5,053 bases of DNA, from positions 1 to 5,053 of the forward strand of contig JALONZ010000220.1 of NCBI GenBank assembly GCA_025454675.1, written 5' to 3'. Of this stretch, positions 1-5,015 are shown one piece after another (positions within the stretch are counted from its first letter, which is position 1; each line of letters opens with the position of its first letter). The notes under the pieces are model-generated. The model was not told the DNA's origin. It saw only the letters and a program-made list of their open reading frames with translations, and made no database searches. This stretch comes from Anaerolineae bacterium (GTDB taxonomy: Bacteria; Chloroflexota; Anaerolineae; Aggregatilineales; Phototrophicaceae). The translations under genes were made by a program, and so were the position numbers.

Positions 1-115
1 GTGTTACGGACTTCATTCTTGTTCAAAAAAGGAAGACCAGAAACAGAAGGATAGAGCAAGAAAGAAAGAAAGGAGAGAAAAATATAAATAGATTAAATAT
101 AGAATAGAGAGTGAA

Positions 116-135
116 AGAGAGAGAGAGAGAGAGAG
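116..135. repeat. (AG)n microsatellite, ten units
   Basis: An uninterrupted run of ten AG dinucleotides lies inside a wider purine-rich tract. Perfect dinucleotide runs of this length are common in eukaryotic DNA and unusual in bacteria, which supports the view that the left flank does not belong with the rest of the window. Confidence 0.9.
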
Positions 136-227
136 TAAAGTGTGAGAGAAGAGTGAGAGTGAATAGTAGTGAGTGAGTGTGTGTGACTTGAAATGGGGTT
201 CATAGCTTCCTGGTCACAAATATTCTC

Positions 228-311
228 GTCACAGCCCCAGAATTTTTTTTGTCATACTTAAACTGGTCATAGACTCCAACAATTATACATGACTGACAAA
301 ACTTCTGTGAC
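228..311. repeat. Imperfect inverted repeat with GTCACAG / CTGTGAC ends
   Basis: GTCACAG at 228-234 is the exact reverse complement of CTGTGAC at 305-311. Inside these ends, GTCA words dominate the left half (near 250 and 266) and TGAC words the right half (near 290-295), giving loose dyad symmetry across about 85 bases. This resembles the ends of a small non-autonomous transposable element, but the match is short and imperfect and no target duplication was identified. Confidence 0.3.
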
Positions 312-330
312 TGATAAGACTTTTTGAAGT

Positions 331-618
331 TTGGCACTCGAGATTTTACAAATGAACACCGCGCAAGACCTTGCAGAAATTATGGTGGCGGTGGGATTGG
401 CGCAAAATTTTGCGGCGATACGCGCACTGGCAACCGATGGTATCCAACAGGGTCATATGCGGATGCACGCCAAACAACTCGCACTCGCGGCGGGTGCATC
501 GGCAGAGGACGCGCCAAAAATCGCCAAACAGATGATAGATGAGAAAAATATTCGGTTAGAACGCGCAAAGCAATTGGTGGAGATGCTCAATCTGCCACCG
601 AAAAATGAGGAGATGTAA
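331..618 (+). CDS. mvaA: Class II HMG-CoA reductase, C-terminal fragment (5' end missing)
   Basis: This is the C-terminal ~95 residues of hydroxymethylglutaryl-CoA reductase, which interconverts HMG-CoA and mevalonate with NAD(P)H. The fragment reads LALEILQMNTAQDLAEI, then VGLAQNFAAIRALATDGIQ, then GHMRMHAKQLALAAGA. This matches the end of class II enzymes such as the Pseudomonas mevalonii one (GHMALHARN block). The His in RMHAK (codon 466-468) corresponds to the catalytic His of that block. Full-length class II enzymes are about 430 residues, so the substrate-binding and NAD(P)H-binding parts are absent. An in-frame TGA at 325-327 and unrelated DNA upstream end the homology at about 328. 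The first ATG, at 352, is internal to the domain and is not a credible native start, so the fragment alone should be inactive. It ends five bases before the preferred start of HMG-CoA synthase, as expected for an operon. Confidence 0.85.
   Translation: MALEILQMNTAQDLAEIMVAVGLAQNFAAIRALATDGIQQGHMRMHAKQLALAAGASAEDAPKIAKQMIDEKNIRLERAKQLVEMLNLPPKNEEM
607..612 (+). promoter_or_regulatory. Ribosome binding site of HMG-CoA synthase
   Basis: GAGGAG lies within the last codons of the reductase fragment, ten bases before the ATG at 623. It favours that ATG over the one at 605, which would overlap the reductase and has no such site, and over the one at 674, which also lacks a site. Confidence 0.6.
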
Positions 619-622
619 ACGT

Positions 623-1717
623 ATGGCGAATCAGAATGGCACATTTAATTTTCAACAAGCCAGTTCGTTATTGATGAGACCCACTCGTCAAGTCGGGCTG
701 GTTGGATATGGGGCGTATGTCCCGCGTTATCGTTTACCAGGGACAGAAGTCGCACGGATTTGGACAAATGGCTTAGGTGGTAGCCCTGTTAAAGAAAAGG
801 CAGTGGCGGGGATTGATGAAGATGTGACCACCATGTCTATCGAGGCGGCGCGGAACGCGGTTTTACGCGCAGGCATTGACCCACAACTCATCCGTGCGGT
901 ATGGGTGGGTAGCGAGAGTCATCCGTATGCCGTCAAACCCACCAGCACGATTGTGGCGGAAAGCATCGGCACATCCCCGAATATCCAAGCCGCCGATTGG
1001 GAATTTGCTTGTAAGGCAGGCACTGAAGCCGTTCAAGCCTCAATCGGTATTGTCGGTAGTGGTATGGGTGCGTATACCCTGAGCATCGGCATGGATACGG
1101 CGCAAGGTCGTCCTGGTGATGCGTTGGAATACACGGCGGCATCGGGTGGGGCGGCATTTTTGATTGGACCCGCCGAAGAATCGTGTGCGGTGTATCAGGG
1201 TAGTTATAGCTTTGTGACCGATACCCCCGATTTTTGGCGACGTTCCGGTCAGACTTACCCGTCACATGGCGATAGATTCACAGGTGAACCTGCTTATTTC
1301 CATCATGTGACCAGCGCGGCATCGGCACTCATGGACATGATGCACACCAAAGCATCCGATTATACCTACGCGGTGTTCCATCAACCGAATGTGAAATTCC
1401 CCATGCGGGCGGCGCAAATGCTCGGATTCACCGAAGCGCAATTCCAAACAGGGTTACTCGCTGACCATATCGGTAATGTGTATTCTGGGTCGTGCATGGT
1501 TGGTTTGACCGCCATTTTAGACCAAGCCAAACCCGGTGACCGCATTTTGATGGTGAGTTATGGCAGTGGCGCGGGGTCGGATGCGTTTGATATTCTCGTC
1601 ACCGATAAAATTGGGTTGGTGCAAAATCGTGCGCCCCGCACATGGGATTATATCAACCGCCGTACCGCCATTGATTATGCCACCTATTGTCGTTTCCGTG
1701 ACAAGTTAAAAGACTAA
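623..1717 (+). CDS. Archaeal-type hydroxymethylglutaryl-CoA synthase
   Basis: This enzyme condenses acetyl-CoA with acetoacetyl-CoA to give HMG-CoA, the committed step of the mevalonate route to isoprenoids, in the cytoplasm. The product is 364 residues with the thiolase-like fold. Near the start is VGLVGYGAYVPRYRLP, typical of the archaeal family. The nucleophilic Cys is in WEFACKAGTEA (Cys130), the general-base Glu in GIDEDVTTM (Glu66), and the catalytic His in VFHQPNVKFP (His253). GNVYSGSCMVGL follows, then a glycine-rich SYGSGAGSDAF near the C-terminus. All key residues are present, so the enzyme should be active. Three starts are possible (605, 623, 674). The one at 623 has a GAGGAG site and follows the reductase stop by four bases. 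Conserved sequence begins only around the 674 ATG, so the N-terminal ~17 residues are family-variable. The related bacterial mvaS-type synthase is less likely given the short length and motif wording. Confidence 0.92.
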   Translation: MANQNGTFNFQQASSLLMRPTRQVGLVGYGAYVPRYRLPGTEVARIWTNGLGGSPVKEKAVAGIDEDVTTMSIEAARNAVLRAGIDPQLIRAVWVGSESHPYAVKPTSTIVAESIGTSPNIQAADWEFACKAGTEAVQASIGIVGSGMGAYTLSIGMDTAQGRPGDALEYTAASGGAAFLIGPAEESCAVYQGSYSFVTDTPDFWRRSGQTYPSHGDRFTGEPAYFHHVTSAASALMDMMHTKASDYTYAVFHQPNVKFPMRAAQMLGFTEAQFQTGLLADHIGNVYSGSCMVGLTAILDQAKPGDRILMVSYGSGAGSDAFDILVTDKIGLVQNRAPRTWDYINRRTAIDYATYCRFRDKLKD

Positions 1718-1722
1718 ACAAT

Positions 1723-1839
1723 CATAATATCCCCCATCCCCGACCCTTCCCCCACAAAGTAGAGGAAGGGAGCAAGGTAAAACCCTGCTTTTCCCCCCTC
1801 TCCATGTAATGGGGACGGGGCTAGGGGGTGGGGATAATG
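1723..1839. repeat. C-rich/G-rich palindromic repeat (REP/MITE-like) between synthase and thiolase
   Basis: The left arm is C-rich (CATAATATCCCCCATCCCC, starting near 1723) and the right arm G-rich (GGGGGTGGGGATAATG, ending at 1839). They are imperfect reverse complements, and nested inside is another hairpin (GGGAGCAAGGT against ACCCTGCTTTTCCC, about 1768-1794). The overall plan of CCCC-ATCCCC, CCTTCCCCC, GGAAGGGAGCAAGG, CCCCTCTCC and GGGGCTAGGGGGTGGGG resembles a palindromic repeat family that I recall being scattered between genes in Chloroflexota, cyanobacteria and other genomes. No coding capacity was found. As RNA it would fold into a long stem within the mvaA-synthase-thiolase transcript and could stabilise or attenuate it. 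Confidence 0.65.
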
Positions 1840-1878
1840 TCTTAATTTGCTACATATTAACCGTAGGGACATGATATA

Positions 1879-1883
1879 AAGGA
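1879..1883 (+). promoter_or_regulatory. Ribosome binding site of the thiolase
   Basis: AAGGA lies seven bases before the ATG at 1891 and supports that start. The AT-rich stretch at 1841-1880 contains TTGCTA and CATGAT spaced 17 bases apart, but the match to a sigma-70 promoter is too weak to call separately. Confidence 0.6.
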
Positions 1884-1890
1884 TAAAAAC

Positions 1891-3039
1891 ATGAGACCAG
1901 TAGCTATTATTGGGGTTGGGATGACCCCTGTTGGAGAACATTGGGATAAAAGTGTGCGGATGTTGGGCGCAGAAGCCGTTCAACTGGCACTTGAAGATGC
2001 GCGTTTAGAGGGTGTTGATGCCTTATATTTGGGAAATTCGTATGGGGCAACCTTCAGCAGTCAATCACATTTGGGCGCGTTGGTCGCTGATTATGCGGGC
2101 TTGGGCAATATTGAAGCCTATGCGATAGAGGCGGGTGATGCGTCTGGTGGGGCGGCGCTCCGCACAGGGTATTTGGCGGTTGCCAGTGGCGAAGTGAATT
2201 TCGCGATGGTGGTCGGCGCAGAAAAATCATCGGATGCGATTGGCAGTTCCCGCGTGGAAGGGCGCAATGTCAGCCTTGATGCCGATTTTGAATCTATTCA
2301 CGGCGCAACCTTGCCCGCACTTGCCGCCATGCTCATGCGCCGTTATATGTATGAATACGGGGTGGAATTGGCGGGTTTTGAAGGCTTTAGCATCAATGCC
2401 CATGCCAATGGCAAACGCAATCCGTTGGCGATGTATCGCAATATCATCAAAGCGGGGGCGTTTGCCAAAGCGCCGTTTGTATCTGACCCTGTGAATTTAT
2501 TTGATGGTGCGCCTGATGCGGATGGCGCGGCGGCGGTCATCCTTGCGCCCCTCGAATGGGCATTAGACCGCGTTTCGCAACCGATTAAAATCGCGGGGAG
2601 TGGTGTGGCAACTGATACACTGGCTGTCCATGACCGCAAAGACCCGTTGTATCTGAAATCGGTGGCGTTATCTGCACAAAAAGCCTTATCTCAGGCGGGA
2701 CGCAATCTGGATGAATTAAGCCTGTTGGAATTGCATGATGCGTATACCATCCTCACCGCATTGTCGTTAGAAGCGATGGGATTTGCAGAACGCGGGGCAG
2801 GGTGGCGCATGACGGATAAAATTGGCTTGACGGGCGACTTACCCATCTCCACATTTGGCGGATTGAAGAGTCGGGGCAACCCAACCGGTGCGACAGGTGT
2901 CTATCAAGCGGTGGAAGCCGTGTTGCAATTGCGCGGAACGGCAAATGAGAACCAAGTGAATAGCGCCAAAGTTGCGCTCATCCAGAACTTAGGTGGGCTG
3001 GCAACAACGGCTGTAACACACATTTTAGAGGCTCTCTAA
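1891..3039 (+). CDS. Archaeal/SCP2-type thiolase with altered active site
   Basis: This is a 382-residue thiolase-superfamily protein of the type paired with archaeal HMG-CoA synthase, where it normally makes acetoacetyl-CoA from two acetyl-CoA. It begins MRPVAIIGVGMTPVGEHWD and has the family's YLAVASGEVNFAMVVGAEK segment, VSDPVNLFDGAPDADGAAAV, the HDAF-like block ELHDAYTI (His282) and GGLKSRGNPTGATG near the C-terminus. Two key positions differ from the pattern I know. The nucleophile block reads EAGDASGGAA with Asp83 where CASGG is expected, and the GHP motif reads GNP with Asn330 where a catalytic His is expected. Asp83 (GAT, 2137-2139) is at least two base changes from a Cys codon, so a single sequencing error does not explain it. 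Length and reading frame are otherwise intact, arguing against simple decay. It may be a pseudo-thiolase that holds the synthase complex together, or it may catalyse another acyl-CoA reaction. The cluster order synthase, thiolase, OB-fold partner supports a mevalonate role. Confidence 0.88.
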   Translation: MRPVAIIGVGMTPVGEHWDKSVRMLGAEAVQLALEDARLEGVDALYLGNSYGATFSSQSHLGALVADYAGLGNIEAYAIEAGDASGGAALRTGYLAVASGEVNFAMVVGAEKSSDAIGSSRVEGRNVSLDADFESIHGATLPALAAMLMRRYMYEYGVELAGFEGFSINAHANGKRNPLAMYRNIIKAGAFAKAPFVSDPVNLFDGAPDADGAAAVILAPLEWALDRVSQPIKIAGSGVATDTLAVHDRKDPLYLKSVALSAQKALSQAGRNLDELSLLELHDAYTILTALSLEAMGFAERGAGWRMTDKIGLTGDLPISTFGGLKSRGNPTGATGVYQAVEAVLQLRGTANENQVNSAKVALIQNLGGLATTAVTHILEAL

Positions 3040-3090
3040 ACCTCTCTGATAGCTATTTAGAGGGTCTGTGAGAGTAATTGAGAGGTTTTT
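3024..3090 (+). terminator. Overlapping hairpins after the thiolase; possible terminator or attenuator
   Basis: AAACCTCTC (3038-3046) pairs perfectly with GAGAGGTTT (3080-3088), which is followed by two more T, giving a weak intrinsic-terminator shape with a loop of about 33 bases. The segment CTCTAAA (3034-3040), overlapping the stop codon, can instead pair with TTTAGAG at 3024-3030 (three-base loop) or with a second TTTAGAG at 3056-3062. These pairings exclude one another, so termination between the thiolase and the DUF35 pair could be partial or regulated. The long loop and short T tract limit confidence. Confidence 0.4.
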
Positions 3091-3095
3091 CACGA

Positions 3096-3101
3096 TACAA
3101 T
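3096..3101 (+). promoter_or_regulatory. Possible -10 element before the DUF35 pair
   Basis: TACAAT matches five of six bases of the sigma-70 -10 consensus and lies 38-43 bases before the ATG at 3139. No good -35 sits at the right distance; TTGAGA at 3078-3083 is only 12 bases away. If real, it would allow separate transcription of the DUF35 pair. Confidence 0.2.
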
Positions 3102-3125
3102 GACATCAATTAACGTTATCACGAT

Positions 3126-3129
3126 GGAG
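3126..3129 (+). promoter_or_regulatory. Ribosome binding site of the DUF35 N-terminal ORF
   Basis: GGAG lies nine bases before the ATG at 3139, fixing the start of a reading frame that would otherwise be easy to miss because of its short length. Confidence 0.55.
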
Positions 3130-3138
3130 TGATGGAAT

Positions 3139-3315
3139 ATGCAAATTTCAAGACATTGGCGTATGAACGCCCAACGGTATCGTTTAGAAGGTGTGCGTGT
3201 GGAAAATGGCGAAGTGAGCCTGCAAGCGCGTGCAAATATGACCGACAGCCAAGAAATGGAAGTTGTGGTGGTGCAACAACCCGTTGCCCAAGCCACACCC
3301 GTCAAAGTTGCCTAA
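3139..3315 (+). CDS. DUF35 N-terminal segment, zinc ribbon without cysteines (small ORF)
   Basis: This 58-residue ORF begins MQISRHWRMNAQRYRLEGVR, a clear match to the opening helix of DUF35 proteins, which tether acetoacetyl-CoA thiolase to HMG-CoA synthase in archaea. In that family RLEG is followed by a zinc ribbon of two CxxC knuckles (RCxxCG, then ARxxCPxC). Here the text reads VRVENGEVSLQARANMTDSQ, so the framework (RLEG, EVSLQAR) is kept but there is no cysteine at all, and the first knuckle is one residue shorter. The tail EVVVVQQPVAQATPVKVA is unlike the family and ends at TAA. The next ORF starts one base later in another frame and carries the OB-fold half. In-frame change around the knuckle and a good ribosome binding site suggest the ORF is translated. 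It cannot bind zinc in the usual way. A degraded gene half is the alternative. Confidence 0.7.
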   Translation: MQISRHWRMNAQRYRLEGVRVENGEVSLQARANMTDSQEMEVVVVQQPVAQATPVKVA

Positions 3316-3316
3316 T

Positions 3317-3622
3317 ATGAGTGAAATGACACAGGCGGATGTCCGCCACGAGCGATTTGCCTTTGCTGGCACGGGAACGGTATATAGCTATACTACTCTC
3401 CAAGATGCGCCAGAATCATTCACAGAACAATCACCGTATGTGCTTGCGATGATTCAGTTGGATGAAGGGGTCATGCTCACCGCGCAAATCACCGATTTAG
3501 GTGATGAAAGCCTTGCCATTGGTGATAGAGTGGAGATGGTAACACGCAAACTCACCACCGAAGGCGCAAAAGGCATGATTGTGTATGGCTATAAGTTTCG
3601 TAAAATGCTCCCGCGGGCATAA
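3317..3622 (+). CDS. DUF35 C-terminal OB-fold protein (split partner of thiolase/HMG-CoA synthase)
   Basis: This 101-residue protein corresponds to the C-terminal OB-fold half of DUF35 proteins. After a short lead it has FAFAGTGTVYSYTTLQDAPESF, then EQSPYVLAMIQLDEGVMLTAQITD, then IGDRVEMVTRKL and MIVYGYKFRK, closely following the family order. In archaeal complexes this domain sits between thiolase and HMG-CoA synthase and helps pass acetoacetyl-CoA. The zinc-ribbon half is in the preceding ORF: its TAA (3313-3315) is followed by a single T and then this ATG, in the +1 frame. There is no ribosome binding site before 3317, so translation probably depends on coupling to the upstream stop. An upstream TTG at 3263 in the same frame would add 18 residues (including WWCNN) unlike the family and is not preferred. 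Two-ORF coding, a +1 frameshift, or a base error are all possible. Confidence 0.85.
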   Translation: MSEMTQADVRHERFAFAGTGTVYSYTTLQDAPESFTEQSPYVLAMIQLDEGVMLTAQITDLGDESLAIGDRVEMVTRKLTTEGAKGMIVYGYKFRKMLPRA

Positions 3623-3657
3623 TTAACGCGGAAATTCTCCCAAAACTGATATATATG

Positions 3658-3690
3658 AAGAGGCGTGTTTGTGCTAACCGCCTCTTTTTA
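3658..3690 (+). terminator. Intrinsic terminator of the mevalonate cluster
   Basis: AAGAGGCG (3658-3665) pairs perfectly with CGCCTCTT (3679-3686); GTT/AAC extends the stem inward after a one-base bulge, and TTTTTATTTT overlaps and follows it. It lies 36 bases after the OB-fold stop and ends the plus-strand transcript. Confidence 0.85.
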
Positions 3691-3703
3691 TTTTGCATAT
3701 TGC

Positions 3704-3756
3704 CAATACAAACACAAAAGACGCATTTCTGCGTCCTTCGTGTGTTTTAAGTATTG
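3704..3756 (-). terminator. Intrinsic terminator of the ABC ATPase gene
   Basis: Read on the minus strand, GACGCA-GAAA-TGCGTC (3735 down to 3720, with a GNRA-type loop) is followed by TTTTGTGTTTG. Outer pairings AACACA with TGTGTT and CAATAC with GTATTG lengthen the structure. It begins just beyond the stop of the ATPase gene and stands back to back with the plus-strand terminator, separating the two convergent units. Confidence 0.75.
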
Positions 3757-3768
3757 TTCCAAAAAGGA

Positions 3769-4902
3769 TTAGCGGGTTGTCGCCGCTTGCAATTTGTGTT
3801 CGTAAGCCAGCGAGAGTTCGGTATCTTTATCGAAAATGTGCATATTTTCCATGTTGAATACCAAGCCCATGCGACCCCCAACGCGAGCGCGGGTACGTGG
3901 GTCTGTACGGGCGATGAATGTTTTGCCACCTTCTTCAAGGTAGATAATCATTTCGTTACCCATTTGTTCAATCACATCCACGTTACCTTCGGTTTGCGAG
4001 GGCAAAATTCCGGGTGGTTGGAAGTCAATGTCATGAATATCTTCTGGACGAATCCCAAAGATAACTTCTTTACCGATATGTGACTTGAATGGGGCGGCTT
4101 TGGCTTCGGGGACATTCAATTGGAATGTGCCAGTATCTACGACTAAACCATGGTCAGCTTTGCCTAATGTGGCTTTGAACAGGTTCATGGAAGGGCTTCC
4201 GATGAAGGTCGCAACAAAGACATTGCGGGGATTGTGGTACAAATTGAATGGGCTATCAATTTGTTGCAATTCGCCTGCGCTCAACACACAGATGCGTGTA
4301 CCCATCGTCATGGCTTCAACTTGGTCATGGGTCACATAGATGAATGTGGTTTCAAGACGTTGGTGTAATTTGCTGATGAAGGAACGGGCTTCCACACGTA
4401 ACTTCGCATCGAGGTTGGAGAGGGGTTCGTCCATCAAAAAGACATCTGGTTCACGGACGATAGCGCGACCGACTGCCACACGTTGACGTTGACCACCCGA
4501 CAATTGACGCGGACGGCGGTCTAACAGGTTGGATAAGCCCAAACTGGCGGCGGCTTCTTTCACACGTTGGTCAATGACGGATTTGGGGGTTTTGCGGAGT
4601 TTTAAGCCGAAAGCCATGTTGTCATAGACGGTCATATGTGGATAAAGCGCATAGCTTTGGAACACCATCGCCACATCGCGGTCTTTGGGCGCAATATTAT
4701 TGACCACACGGTCACCGATACGTACCTGTCCATCACTGATTTCTTCTAATCCTGCCAACATGCGTAAGCTGGTCGATTTTCCGCAACCGGATGGTCCGAC
4801 GAAAACAAGAAATTCTTTATCTTCAATATGAATGTTCAAATCTTTAACAACTTGAACAGCACCATAACGTTTCCATACATGATCGAAGGTTACACTTGCC
4901 AC
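3769..4902 (-). CDS. ugpC: Sugar ABC transporter ATP-binding protein (MalK/UgpC/MsmX type)
   Basis: This cytoplasmic ATPase subunit powers uptake of sugars or glycerol phosphate through a CUT1-type ABC importer. The 377-residue protein is complete, with Walker A GPSGCGKS (36-43), Q-loop Gln82 in VFQSYALYPHMTV, signature LSGGQ (134-138), Walker B VFLMDE (154-159), D-loop SNLD (162-165) and switch His192 in YVTHDQ. After FIGSPSMNLF (233-242) comes the C-terminal TOBE/regulatory region with FGIRPEDI (282-289). The start is GTG at 4902, fixed by GGAGG six bases upstream. The gene stands alone between its own promoter and terminator, with no permease or binding-protein gene in the window. This fits an MsmX-like ATPase shared by several sugar importers, but genes beyond the right edge are unseen. 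The symbol reflects the family; the substrate cannot be told from the sequence. Confidence 0.93.
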   Translation of the reverse strand: MASVTFDHVWKRYGAVQVVKDLNIHIEDKEFLVFVGPSGCGKSTSLRMLAGLEEISDGQVRIGDRVVNNIAPKDRDVAMVFQSYALYPHMTVYDNMAFGLKLRKTPKSVIDQRVKEAAASLGLSNLLDRRPRQLSGGQRQRVAVGRAIVREPDVFLMDEPLSNLDAKLRVEARSFISKLHQRLETTFIYVTHDQVEAMTMGTRICVLSAGELQQIDSPFNLYHNPRNVFVATFIGSPSMNLFKATLGKADHGLVVDTGTFQLNVPEAKAAPFKSHIGKEVIFGIRPEDIHDIDFQPPGILPSQTEGNVDVIEQMGNEMIIYLEEGGKTFIARTDPRTRARVGGRMGLVFNMENMHIFDKDTELSLAYEHKLQAATTR

Positions 4903-4908
4903 TATATA

Positions 4909-4913
4909 CCTCC
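4909..4913 (-). promoter_or_regulatory. Ribosome binding site of the ABC ATPase gene
   Basis: GGAGG on the minus strand lies six bases before the GTG codon at 4902. This strong site at ideal spacing shows that the gene uses a GTG start. Confidence 0.85.
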
Positions 4914-4938
4914 ATGCCTTTAGGCTAAATGCACATTA

Positions 4939-4973
4939 TTGTTCAAAAATTGCTTATCTCTTGTTAAAATTGC
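4939..4973. repeat. Tandem direct repeat in the ATPase leader, possible operator
   Basis: TTGTTCAAAAATTGC (4939-4953) is repeated as TTGTTAAAATTGC (4961-4973), with starts 22 bases apart, about two helical turns. Both copies lie between the predicted promoter and the ribosome binding site of the ATPase gene, where a bound regulator could block transcription. No known operator was recognised. Confidence 0.4.
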
Positions 4974-5015
4974 ACAAATATTTTTGAGAGATTCGCTTGC
5001 TTTTATCTGGTGTTG

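Larger units (their letters stand above)
1..327. other. Gene-free, low-complexity left flank, probably foreign or chimeric
   Basis: No open reading frame here looks like a protein. Roughly positions 50-190 are almost pure purine with A/G runs and a GA microsatellite, followed by GTGAGT/GTGTGT-like runs. Positions 190-327 are AT-rich with repeated GTCA and TGAC words. Base composition and texture differ sharply from the dense coding DNA that begins at about 328. This looks more like eukaryotic non-coding DNA or a 5'-untranslated region than a bacterial intergenic region. The simplest explanation is a chimeric or contaminated contig end; an insertion that broke the reductase gene is the alternative. 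The origin cannot be settled from the sequence alone. Confidence 0.6.

Noticed and set aside
60..190. GA/GTGA runs as a CRISPR or tandem protein-coding repeat
   Set aside because: There are no separated identical repeats with unique spacers and no open frame; it is simple microsatellite-type low complexity.
933..1265. Minus-strand 110-residue ORF inside the HMG-CoA synthase gene
   Set aside because: It is antisense to a fully supported gene, has no ribosome binding site of note and no family resemblance.
1847..1875. Promoter for the thiolase (TTGCTA-N17-CATGAT)
   Set aside because: The -10 match is only four of six bases and the AT-rich context makes chance matches likely; it was left as a remark in the ribosome-binding-site entry.
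1714..1983. Minus-strand 89-residue ORF over the intergenic gap
   Set aside because: It runs through the palindromic repeat and into the thiolase gene, has no recognisable domain, and its Pro/His-rich text is what the C-rich arms would give.
3129..3320. An overlapping plus-strand frame with several Cys (RRCACGKW, ACKYD) that looks a little like a zinc ribbon
   Set aside because: The homologous text (MQISRHWRMNAQRYRLEG, EVSLQAR) is in the frame starting at 3139. The Cys residues in the other frame come from GTGTGCGTGT-type runs, and their spacing does not match the two CxxC knuckles.
3300..3320. Programmed +1 frameshift joining the two DUF35 ORFs
   Set aside because: GTT GCC TAA lacks a recognisable slippery site of the CUU-UGA type, and TAATATG offers a simple stop-restart explanation. 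Kept only as an alternative.
3754..4083. Plus-strand 109-residue ORF opposite the ABC ATPase gene
   Set aside because: It is a complementary-strand shadow of conserved ATPase C-terminal codons and overlaps the ATPase terminator.
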